Shown here: positions 46,737 to 57,768 of the stretch, in pieces
Layout of the letters: every line of letters begins with the position of its first letter
Position numbering within the stretch: position 1 is the first letter of the stretch
DNA from: Cryptomeria japonica
Lineage: Eukaryota; Streptophyta; Pinopsida; Cupressales; Cupressaceae
NCBI RefSeq assembly: GCF_030272615.1
Contig: NC_081406.1
Coordinates: forward strand, 141,575,299-141,639,298
Length of the DNA stretch: 64,000 nt
Direction of reading: 5' to 3'
Translations under genes and position numbers: made by a program
The notes under the pieces: model-generated
The model's database searches: none
The model's input: only the letters and a program-made list of their open reading frames with translations
What the model was told of the DNA's origin: nothing

Positions 46737-48266
46737 TGTTAGTTAGATGAGAGGGGGGGTGAATCAGATAACCTCAATAATTATTACTCTAATCAGATTC
46801 AACCTCAGTAGCATTTACTTGATATGCAACTTATGACTATAAATCATTCAAACTCATAAACAGATAAACATGAAACATTAAATCACATTTGACAGCAAAT
46901 TTAACGTGGAAACCCTAATAGGAGAAAACCACTATGGGATTTCGGACCCACAAGAAAATATACTCTTCTAGAGTATGCTCAGTTAAAAGAAAACCCTATT
47001 AAAGATTACATACACATTGCTAGATGTGACCCGGTCAAGGGATTTCCATCAGATCTGTTAGAATCTTCACTTTGTTAGAAGTGACCTTGTCAAAGGATTT
47101 CAAACACTCATTCAGAATGTTACCTTCCAAGAGGATTTACAAATAAGACTATTAAGTTCACTCGGTTAAGAGATTTCCTATCAGTTACAAAAATAAATAA
47201 CAGTAATAAAATATATCTGCAACTTCACATCTAAAATGTTAAAGCAGATTCTATGTGCTCAATGTTCTCAAGATAATCTTATCATAAGACTTATCATTCT
47301 CCTTGTTGGGCTTCTCAATCTATTCTTCAACCATATCTTCAATCTTCTGTACTCGGTAATCACCTCTATAGCATCACTGTGCTTTAGTTTGCCCGCATCC
47401 TTTGTTCAACAACATTACTTTATTTATAAGCAATTCCCAACCGCTTAATCTCCTTAATCACATTTCCCATGATTAATCTTAGCTATCAGATCTTCAAACT
47501 TGACTAGGTTCATTGTATCCTTTGATCTGAAAAATGTTTTATCTTGCCTTGAAACTTGTATACCCTTTTTGGTACTTGTGCTCGGTTAGGACCGTTCAAT
47601 CTGTGTTGTAGATCTTACTCTTGAATTTTAATTGTCGTTGATCCTTAACAAACTTCTTGCATGACATTCATATCTTCAATAAACCTCCAACTTATTGGCA
47701 TCCTTCATTTAATAATGTATACACTTATTTAATGCATTTTTTTACTGCTCGATTGATACTCGGTTAATACTGAACTTTACTTGGTAGACATTCTCTTCTC
47801 GGTGACTTTTTCTTTCATTAACCAACATCGGTAACCTTGGAGTTTACCGACTAGCTCCTTGCTCGGTAGAATAGAATAGTATCAAACATTTACTCATTCT
47901 ATTACATGAAATATTTTCCCCTTCTTGTTCAATCTTCAAATACAACAATCAAAACATCATAATCTCATCACTGTCTAACTCGGTAATTGTTGCCCATTGA
48001 ATAACTTATTACTCCCCTTCATTTTCACATTCTTTCTGTGTCACTTACCGACATCTTTATACTCATCAAAACATACTTTTTAAGATATGGCAACATCATA
48101 CTAAATTAGAAAATCAATTGCTTGACATCAATGACAAAATAATAATATTAAGATAGTAATCATCCTTTATCAATTATATCATTCATCTCCAACAACCTTC
48201 TCAATATCATCAACCATCAAACTTATTGTAATGCCAACAATCTCCCAACTTATTGTAATGCCAACA
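46737..48266 (-). repeat. 3' LTR of L (1530 bp)
   Basis: Plus-strand TGTTAGTTAGATGAGAGG to GTAATGCCAACA. It has an extra 27-bp unit at its outer edge (48240-48266) that repeats ACTTATTGTAATGCCAACA after ATCTCCC; the partner LTR lacks it. Conserved box near 46912-46932; palindrome at 48122-48137. Confidence 0.92.
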
Positions 48267-48645
48267 ATCTCCCCCTTTGGCATTGATGGCAATACCAACT
48301 TGATTTATTCCAATTGATTCAAACTGTTGTTATTCTTCTCCTGTTCTCCTTGAGCTGTAAACTTGTCTTGTAATCTTTTGTTATTAGTCTTCTCCCCTTT
48401 GAGCTGTAACAATCATCTCCCCCTTTGACAACAATGCCAAAATTAAGACCAATCCATAATTACTCCCCCTGTGAAGTAATTTCCTTGCAGTTCAAATATA
48501 TACAATTGTATCTCGGTCAGAGCAACTTGTCTTCATTCACTATTTCCTGCACAACTTTAGACATCCTTCTAAAGTGTGTAAATCAGCATCAACTTACAAA
48601 TAGTATTCTTTGGAGTCATAGAATTGATGATGTCACCGAACTCTA
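48267..48645 (-). other. 3' untranslated region of L
   Basis: Polypurine tract, complement of TCTCCCCCTTTGG (48268-48280). Upstream copy, complement of ATCTCCCCCTTTGAC (48415-48429). No gene. Confidence 0.85.
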
Positions 48646-50128
48646 TCAGTGAGTGCTAGATAGGGGTAGGACCCCTAACTTACTCCTGAGATACTCAAAA
48701 GTGTCCCTTGGCAGTGGCTTTGTGAAGATGTCTGCAATTTGTTCCTTTGTGCTAACATATTCTAGCACAACATTCTTTTCTTGAACTTCTTCTCTAAGAT
48801 AATGATACTTTATAGAGATATGTTTTGTCTTAGAGTGCATTACTGGATTCTTTGAAATGTTAATAGTCACAAAATATAGTTACTAGCTCAGTAACTGTCT
48901 CATTCATTCCTTCCAACAGTTGTTTGATCCATGCTAAATTGGTACAATTCAATGTTGCAGCGACATATTCAACTTCAGCTGTTGACTGTGAAATGCATCC
49001 TTGTTTCTTGCTAAGCCAACTTACTAGTCTTTCTCCCAAAAAGAAAGCTCCACTGCTTGTGCTTTTCCTATCATCAATATTTCATGCCCAATCAGCATCA
49101 GTATAGACTTTTAAGTCAAAATCATTCCTCTTTTCATATAGTAGACCATAATCTTCAGTGCCTCTCAAAAATCTAAAAATTCTCTTGACTGTTGTTATAT
49201 GAGTTTCTTTGGGATCTGTAGAAAATCTTGCAGTTATACCTACTGTATGTGCTATATCAGGCCTACTGTGAACTACATATTGCAACTTTCCAATCATAGA
49301 TTGGTAAAGTGTCTCATCAACAGATGCAGATTCATCATTCTTTGATAGTTTACAATTAGTAGTCATAGGAGTACTTACAGGTTTAGAATCCTCAATTCCA
49401 AATTTCTTCAAGATTTCCTTTATATACTTGGATTGAGTAATGAAAATCCCATTTTTCATTTGCAGTATTTGTAAACCTATAAAATACTTTATCTCATCGA
49501 TTAATGACATCTCAAATTCTTTGCACATTTCATTTCCAAAGTTCTTACATAAAGAATCATTTCCACAAAAAATAATATCATCAACAAATATGGTTGACAT
49601 CAGTATTCCATTCTCATTCTTCTTCATAGACATGTTGATGTTCTCACTAGTCCTTATAAATCCAATCTTTAATAAGTAAGAGTGCAACCTTTCATACCAT
49701 GCTCTAGGTGCTTGCTTTAGACCATATAAAGTTTTGTTCAACTTACATACCTGATCTTTATTCTTCTCTTAAATAAATCCTTCAGGTTGTTCGATATAGA
49801 CTTCTTCTTCTAGTATACCATTCAAAAATGCAGATTTAACATCCATTTGATATACCTTGAAATTTTTGTAAGCAGCATATGCCAATAATGTTTTTACTCC
49901 TTCAAATCTTGCTACAGGTGCAAAATTTTCTCCATAGTCTATTCCTTCTTCTTGAGCATAACCTTTGCAAACTAGCCTTGCTTTATTTTGAATGACCTCA
50001 CCTTTTTCATTTAACTTATTCCTGAAAATCCACTTTGTACCGATTACATTTTCCTCTTTTGGTCTTGGGACCAGTGTCCATGTTTCATTTTTCTTGATTT
50101 GATCAATCTCTCATGTCATAGCATTTAC
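48646..50128 (-). pseudogene. RT and RNase H of L
   Basis: From about 50128 the frame carries [40 protein letters not shown] and, after a stop near 49770, the 219-codon stretch 49741-49082 with [26 protein letters not shown] and SKYIKEILKKFGIEDSK. A stop after DADWA is followed by RNase H. A deletion near 48870 removes part of the CDN motif and shifts the frame. The end reads HSKTKHISIKYHYLREE to [16 protein letters not shown], stop at 48646. Confidence 0.92.
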
Positions 50129-51752
50129 CTAATCTTCATTTGTTAATGCCTCTTTTACTATCCTCGGTTCAAATTCGGATATCAGACATGTGTTGTGTCT
50201 TAGTTTGTTCCTTGTCATTACTGGAGCATCCTTATCTCCTATAATCTGACTTGATGCATGATTTCTTCTAACATATTTTGCTAATATAGGCTCGGTAGGC
50301 TCTGTATGATCTTCTTCATCACTCGGTAACTGAGTAATTTCTTCATTGGCTTTCTCGGTAAAACTTGTCGGTTGTACATATACAAACTCTTCATAATCTT
50401 TTGGTTCTTTGGAGTTTCCTTCATCATTCCTTTCTGCAAATTCATCAATTTGCACTTTTCACAATTTTGTTAGATGATTTGATCAGACATTGAAATGCTT
50501 TACTCCTAGAGGAATAACCCATAAATGTTCCTTCCTTGCTTTTCTGATCAAATTTTCCATTTCTATCATCTTTGTGAACATAACATCTACTTCCAAATAT
50601 TTTAAAATAACTTACATTTGGTTTCTTGTCATACCAAATTTCATAAGGTGTCTTCATAGTTCCTTTCTTCAATTGTACTCGGTTCAAGGTGTAAACTGCA
50701 GTGCTTATTGCTTTTCTCCAAAATATTTGAGGTACTCTCTTTTCTATCATCAAAGTTCTGGCACAATCTACAATTGATCTATTCCTTATTTCAGCTATTC
50801 CATTTTGTTGTGGTGTCCTTGGTGCAGACACTTGTCTCTATATACCATGATCACTGCAAAATAAGTTAAATTCATCAGAAATGAATTCTCCTCCTCTATC
50901 AGATCTAAGACATTTCAACTTTCTTCCTGTTTCTTTTTCAACTCTTGCCTTATACCATTTCAACATTTGAAAAGCTTCTGATTTCTCTTTTAGAAACATA
51001 ACTGACATCATCCTTGAGTAATCATCCACAAATAATATGAAGTGTTTATCACCATAGTAACTTTGAACTTTCATAGGACCACAAAGATCAGTGTGTACAA
51101 GATCTAAAATTCCTTTAGAAGTGTAAGACTTACTTGTAAAGCTTGATTTTGTCATCTTACCCATCTGGCATCCTTGGCATATTGCATTCTCAGGTTTTTC
51201 CAAGCTCGGTAGACCTCTTACACGATGCTTCTTACTTATTTTGATTCGATTATCAAAATTTACATGACAAAACCTTTTATGCCATAACCAGGTATCTTCT
51301 ATTTTTGCATATAGACAATTGTTCCAAGTTGAGTCAAGGTGAAATGTATTACCTCTTGTTTGAGTCCTAGTAGTAGCCAACTTTCCATGTTTGTCATGAA
51401 CTTTGACAATTCCTTTCTGAAATTCTATTTGGTATCCTGTATTATTTAGTTGTGCTACACTCAACAAATTGTATTTCAGACCTTCAACCCAATATACATC
51501 ATCACATTTAGCATTGTCAAGAAGTGTAATTGAACCTTTACCTTTCACAAGACATGGCTCGTCATTACCAAATCTTACATGACCTCCATCATAATCTTCT
51601 AATTTAACAAACTTGTGTTTATCACCTATCATGTGATGTGAGCATCCACTATCTATGATCCAAGAATCATTTTTATTTATGTGTGATATTAAGGCTTTTT
51701 TTTCATACCTATCTTCATCTGATCCATCTTTGATAGCCACATATACAACTTC
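50129..51752 (-). pseudogene. Protease and integrase of L
   Basis: 300-codon stretch 51740-50838: DSGCSHHMIGDKHKFV, VKGKGSITLLDNAKCDDVYW, HKRFCHVNF..CQGC, HTDLCGPMKVQSYYGDKHF, VDDYSRMMSVMFL and RSDRGGEFISDEFNLF, so both catalytic D residues are intact. A stop after SDHGI, then PQQNGIAEIRNRSIVD with the E retained. An 8-bp deletion near 50455 shifts the frame before the acidic linker 50455-50129. Confidence 0.92.
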
Positions 51753-52799
51753 CTAAGTCTCAGTCTCATCAGATTTATCATCATTGGATTCCTCATCAGC
51801 TACTAGGCGTGTCTTTCTTTCTGTCCTTCTGAAGTCTTGGTGCCTTTTGTATTGGTTGTCTTTCTGTCTGTCATCTTGGTATTCTTTCTTTTCATCATCT
51901 TTGTCAGGACAGTTAGAAGCCATATGTCCAATTTTATCACAGTTAAAACATTTTAAAGGTAACTTCCCTTTATACTTACCTTTGCCTCTCGGTAACCTTC
52001 TGGCCAATAATGCTTCAAATTCTTCTTGCTTTCTAATTTCCTCATATAGTTTGTGTACTTATTCCATGTTTTTGCGAAATCTCTCACTTGTTCCACTATG
52101 ATTTCCTTCAACATACTTAGACATTCTATCATTATAATCTTCAGATTCACTGAGATGAAAAGAACTGAATGCAAATTCAACTTTGTTTACCGAAGACCCA
52201 CTGTTATCAAAATTACTTAACTCAAAAGCATGTAGCTTACCAATAGTAGCATCCAAAGAGACTGGCATGTTTGGTACAGACCTCAATTCATTAATTACAG
52301 AGACTCTAATAGCATAGGCAGGTAGAAGTGTTCTCAGCAACTTACTTGTTACATCCTTTTCTTCAATAGTTCCTCTTGCTCCTTTGATTTGATTGACAGT
52401 TTCCTTTAACCTTGTATTGTATTGGATTATGTTCTCACCTTCATTCATTCCCATGGATTCAAGTTGTCCTTTTAGAATGTCTGCTTTTTCTCTTTGAACA
52501 TGTTCATCTCCACCATACACAAATGTGAGCTTATTCCACATTGCTTTGGCATCATTACAACCTTCTAGATCATTGAACTCTGAGTCGGTCAAAGCTGATG
52601 TTATCTCTATCATTGCTTGAATGTGTTCTTACTTTGCCTTTATTTCTTCCATTGTCATAGGGTAGGTGCTAGGTGCAATGTAATCATTCTCTAGATAATA
52701 TGTTGCATATTCTCCAATTCCTATTAAGTGCAGCTTCATCCTTCTCTGCCATGTGGTGAAACTTGACTTGTTCAGCTTTGGTGCATCCCTTTTATACAT
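51753..52799 (-). pseudogene. gag: Gag of L
   Basis: Starts MYKRDAPKLNKSSFTTWQ at 52799. Stops at about 52628 (AAA to TAA in AKKEH) and 52058 break an otherwise continuous frame. Capsid text: CNDAKAMWNKLTFVYGGDEH, LLRTLLPAYAIRVSVINEL. The zinc knuckle CFNCDKIGHMASNCP (about 51950) is intact, unlike D. Confidence 0.92.
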
Positions 52800-52848
52800 C
52801 TTCGGATCTTGCCTCAAGTACCTTTAAACTTTTCTTCCGGAGTCCAAG

Positions 52849-52861
52849 CTCTAATAGCAAT
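52849..52861 (-). other. Degraded primer-binding site of L
   Basis: Reverse complement TTGCTATTAGAGC against the expected TGGTATCAGAGC. It is the only copia PBS here with several changes. Confidence 0.7.
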
Positions 52862-54353
52862 TGTTAGTTAGATGAGAGGGGGGGTGAATCAGATAACCTC
52901 AATAATTATTACTCTAATCAAATTCAACCTCAGTAGCATTTACTTGATATGCAACTTATGACTGTAAATCATTCAAACTCATAAATAGATAAACATGAAA
53001 GATTAAATCACATTTGACACCAGATTTAACGTGGAAACCCTAATAGTGAAAAACCACTATGGGATTTCGAACCCACAAGAAAATATACTCTTCTACAGTA
53101 TGCTCGATTAAAAGCAAATCCTATTAAAGATTACATACACATTGCTAGATGTGACCCAGTCAAGGGATTTCCCTCAGATCCGTTAGAATCTTCACTTTGT
53201 TAGAAGTGACCTTGTCAAAGGATTTCAAACACTCATTCAGAATGTTACCTTCCAAGAGGATATACAAATAAGACTGTTAAGTCCACTCGGTTAAGAGATT
53301 TCCTATCACTTACAAAAATAAATAACAGTAATAAAATATATCTGCAACTTCACATCTAAAATGTTAAAGCAGATTCTATGTGCTCAATTTTCTCAAGATA
53401 ATCGTGTCATACGGCTTATCTTTCTCCTTGTTGAGCTTCTCAATCTGTTCTTCAGTCAAATCTTCAATCTTTTGTACTCGGTAATCACCTCTGTAGCATC
53501 ACTGTGCTTCAATTTTCCTGCATCCTTTGTTCAACAACATTACTTTATTTATAAGAAATTCCCAATCGCTTAATCTCCTTAATCACATTTCCCATGATTA
53601 ATCTTAGCCATCAGATCTTCAAACTTGACTAGGTTCATTGTATCCTTCGATCTGAAAAATGTTTTATCTTGCCTTGAAACTTGTATACCTTTCTTGGTAC
53701 TTGTGCTCAGCTAGGACCGTTCAATCTGTGTTGTAGATCTTACTCTTAAATTTTAATTTCCGTTGATCCTTAACAAACTTCTTGCACAACATTCCTATCT
53801 TGAATAAACCTCCAGCTCTTTGGCATCCTTCATTTAATAATGTATACACTTATTTAATGCATTTTGTTACTACTCAGTTAATACTGAACTTTACTTGATA
53901 GACATTCTCTTCTCGGTGACTTTTTCTTTCATTAACCGACATCAATAACCTTGGAGTTTACCGACTAGCTCCTTGCTCAGTAGAATAGAATAGTATCAAA
54001 CCTTTACTCATTCTATTGCATGAAATCTTTTTCCCTTCTTGTTCAGTCTTCGAATACAACAATAAAAACATCATAATCTCATCACTGTCTAACTTGGTAA
54101 TAGTTTCCCGTTGAATAACTTATTACTCCCCTTCATTTTCACATTCTTTCTGTGTCACTTACCGACATCTTTATACTCATCAAAACATACTTTTTAAGAT
54201 ATGGCAACATCATACTGAATCAAAAAATCAATTGCTTGACATCAATGACAAAATAATAATACTAAGACAGTAATCATCCTTTATCAGTTATATCATTCAT
54301 CTCCAACAACCTTCTGAATATCATCAACCATCAAACTTATTGTAATGCCAACA
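52862..54353 (-). repeat. 5' LTR of L (1492 bp)
   Basis: TGTTAGTTAGATGAGAGG to GTAATGCCAACA. Aligns with 46737-48239. Confidence 0.93.
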
Positions 54354-54358
54354 AAACC

Positions 54359-55632
54359 TCCTATGTCTTTAAATAAAATTGTGAAGTAGTAAAGAATGGT
54401 AACTTGAAGCCATTATCAAAATAGCATGAAAATTTTGATGAGAACATTAAAGAACATTACAGGAAGCCACTATAGAATATATGAACATATATAGCAAAGC
54501 CTTGATATAATTAATGTCTGAGATTCCTAAGAATCTGTACAAAGTTTTGGATATGAGAAGAGACTACAAAAGCGAAAGAAGAAAGATTAAGAGAATATAT
54601 ATTAGTTAATATATAAGGAGGAGGTTGCTAGAATCCTCAAGTTAGCAAAGAATGAGTTTCAGAGTAAAACCAGAGTGAATAAAATCATGTTTGGGAAAAT
54701 TGATGAGGTTGTAAAAGAAATAGAGAAAATCTTGATAAAAATATTACTTGAGAATCAATATGAAGTTAATCACGAAAAAGGACAAGTTGAATCTCATCTG
54801 AAATCTCAGAACATGCCATCACGGGATAATATCTAAACCGAGAAGACAATAGATGATACTACCTCTATTCCAAAAGTTCAGACAGTTGAGCAAGTAGAGG
54901 TTAATGTCCAAGAAGAAGTTAGAGTTGAGGATGCAATTGACAAGGGTGAAGAGAATGTAGGAAAAGAAGATGAGGGTAAGGACAAGGATGATAATCCTCT
55001 AGTTGATGCAGATAACCCTTTGGTTCTTGAGAAGGAAGAAGATCCTGAGAAGAATGCAGAAAAGGAGAAGGTGAAGGTTAATCTTGAAGTTGAGATTGAT
55101 GCAAGAGACACTACAAAGATGGTGAAGGGAAAGCAAATAATTGATGATCCAGAATTTGTGCATGGTCTTATTAACCTCGCCTCTATGTCTCCCATCCAAA
55201 AGCTTCAACTTGCATCATTTTCTCAAGCAAAGGCCAGTGAGGATATCTTAAAGTCACATACTGAGGATAGTATGTTTCCATCCCTAGCATCCAGAGTTTT
55301 TGAAAAATTAATGCCTTCATTTCAAAAGGATTCATCTAACACTACATCCAGAAAGTTAAAAAGTTTGATTAACTTTGTAGATACACATTTTGAATCTTTC
55401 AAAAAATCTACTAAGGAGAAGGTCCAAAGTGAATTCAATACAAAGAGGCTCTAGACTTTGAAAAAGATGATTGCAAATGAATCACATTAGATGCATGTGT
55501 AAAGAGTATGCAAGAAGCAATATCCAAAGGTGGAAACATGTACAAATTAGGTCAATCTTTGATAAGGTTCACTAAGTACTTTAAGAAGAAGTCTAAGGAG
55601 CATGAGGATGAGCAAGTGCGCATATCACGTTG
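54359..55632 (+). pseudogene. Unrecognised ORF2 of I, second part
   Basis: Continues after L. 54620-54830 is helical and lysine/glutamate-rich with a few stops. 54837-55454 is open: a valine/glutamate-rich acidic linker (VEQVEVNVQEEVRVED, KDKDDNPLVDADNPLVLEKE), then FVHGLINLASMSPIQKLQLA and TSRKLKSLINFVDTHFESFK. A further piece, 55508-55632, is MQEAISKGGNMYKLGQSLIR, ending at LTR M. Highly charged and low in cysteine; no enzyme motif seen. Function unknown. Confidence 0.55.
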
Positions 55633-55637
55633 GATAT

Positions 55638-56983
55638 TGTTGCTACTAGGATATGTTGTTGTCATTGTTGTCAACATATTCTTGTGTTTTGGTGTTGTAG
55701 ATAGTTGTTTGGTGTTACGATGATTGCATTGAGTTGATCTGGTTGGTTTATCTATTTGGGATGTTGGAATAATTCATTCCTTATTGATTTCAGTGATCCA
55801 GAAGTTTACTTGATCATATCATTTGATCTGGTTTAAAGTTTAGTCTTTCTGTTTAGTAGCTGGTAAAGTATGGTAGTTGATCTGTTGTGCTTTAGTATGA
55901 TCATATCTTTGGTTGCAGATTTGGGAGAATGTTTTGGATGTTCATATGTATCTTCATTTCAGATGGTTCATGATTTGGAGCTCCACAAACTATCTTTCTT
56001 GTCCGAATTGTTGTTGTTGACTGTTCTTGAGTACTAGCATGTTGATCAATGAAGATTTGAATAAGTGGTGTTGTTGCATCTATTGTGGATGGTTCTAACA
56101 TGCTTTTTGGTGTTTTCTGATCGTGTCCTATTATTTTTTATGGTTCGCATTGATCCTTTTGTGTGTTCTTGGTGATTTTGTTGATCTGGTAATATTCTTC
56201 GTGTTATGCAGTATTTTTGGTGGTATACAATGTTGCAGTTGATCTTGGCGTTATTTTCGATGGTGATGTGTGTTTGGGGATTTTTTTTAGGTCCATGTTA
56301 TGTCATCTATGTCATTATATTAGTCTAGTGATTGATTTATGTATCATGTGATGTAATCTTGTAATTAAGGGTTGAGGGTTCGGTCGACCTTGTAGTCAAG
56401 GTTGATGAATTGTATCAATAGGTGGTATAGTCATGTAATTTGTGTGTTGATGTTGTGTCTACATTATTCTAATAGATTTTTGTATATGTGCATAAGTGAA
56501 TTTATCTTTTAGTATGGTGTATTGAGCAGAGATTGTTGCAAGGCAGTCAAATGAGCTTAATCAAAACTGTCATCAAGCATTAGCAGATGATAGATTTGCA
56601 GTTCATGTATTCTCGATTGTAGTCTGATCATTATTATAAGGTAGTGAACCTTCCCTGAGGGTTGGATCCTTCAGGGTCATCTTACTTTGAGCAGTGAGCT
56701 CTAGGCAATGTGCCTGAATGCATGTGTATTTCCCATTGTAACATTTACACATACTACTACAAAGTATCATCTTATTGTGGGTAGCTTCCCACTGTGGTTT
56801 TTCCCTTAATCAGGTTTTCCACATCAAAAATCTTGGTGTTATGTTTGTTGGTGTTATTGAATTTATCTTTATTCTTGTTGTAGTTGACCAAATCTGAGAT
56901 TGTGTTTAATTTTCTTAATCCAGTGAAAACTAATTCAACCCCCCCCCCCCCCTCTCAGTTTTCCTTCTTTGTTGCTCCCAACA
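55638..56983 (+). repeat. Element M: isolated LTR (1346 bp) without visible TSD
   Basis: Starts TGTTGCTACTAGGATATG with TTGTCATTGTTGTCAA near 55658, conserved box at 56794-56822, long C run at 56939-56952 followed by TCTCAGTTTTC, ends GTTGCTCCCAACA. Flanks GATAT and AGTCG do not match. Confidence 0.8.
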
Positions 56984-57324
56984 AGTCGGTTGATCCTATG
57001 TCAGCTTCTTTGAGAAGTCATGAAGATCAAGTGATATCATTTCTTGAGAAAATCATAAGCTTGAGTCATGACAAGGATAGAATAACTGGAAAACTTGGAG
57101 AACTTCGGAGTTGCATTACTGCCAAGCTGGATATTATGCTCAGTGCCTTCAAGGATACTCAAGATGCTCTGGCCAACAGTGATCCGGTAGATCTAAATAT
57201 AGTAGAGGTGCAAGCTTACTTATTTAGTGGACTTATAACCATGTTAGAGAGTTTGAATAAGGGTTGGGATAGGCATCCGGATATATTGAAGAAACATTAT
57301 GCAGACATCTTCAAGTTTTTGTGA
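56984..57324 (+). pseudogene. Unrecognised ORF2 of I, C-terminal part
   Basis: Open from inside M; the element's own part reads SVDPMSASLRSHEDQVISFL, KIISLSHDKDRITGKLGELR and DPVDLNIVEVQAYLFSGLI, ending HYADIFKFL at 57324. It is helical, probably the end of the ORF2 protein. That it joins 55632 across M is an inference, since M lacks a duplication. Confidence 0.5.
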
Positions 57325-57576
57325 GTAAAGATTTGTGTACATATGTAAATAAGCATTTTTAGTTTGAATTTTATTTGATTTCTAGAACCCTACCTTTGTC
57401 ATTGTTGTCAAAGGGGGAGTATAGAGGAGTGAAAAATATTGATCTTGTTGATCTTAGGGAGAGTTTCTGATTCTTGGAGTCCGATTGATAGATTCTTGTT
57501 GTAGTGTATAGTATTTTGGTTTTGGTCCGATAGTCATTTTTCACTAAGTGTTTCCATCAATGTCAAAGAGGGATCT
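57325..57576 (+). other. 3' untranslated region of I
   Basis: Upstream purine tract CAAAGGGGGAGTATAGAGGAG (57409-57429), terminal tract CAAAGAGGGATCT (57564-57576) next to the LTR. Confidence 0.8.
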
Positions 57577-57768
57577 TGTTGGAAAGAAACACTACATTGT
57601 TGTTCATATGTTGTCATTGATGGAAACTAGAGTCAAATATTCTATCCGCAATTCATGATTCATTCATACCAGAAGAGAGATTGAGGTCCGGTAAGGTATG
57701 GTGAGATAGAAAAGGACATCCAGTAATGTACAGTAATTTGGTGTTGTGGATCTCAGAGAAGCATTATG

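Larger units (their letters stand above)
46737..54353 (-). mobile_element. Element L: Ty1/copia retrotransposon, full length
   Basis: 7617 bp, perfect TSD AAACC (46732-46736 and 54354-54358), inserted in ORF2 of I. Same gag-pol lineage as D, but its LTRs differ (TGTTGGCATTACAATAAG..CTAACTAACA). Confidence 0.96.
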
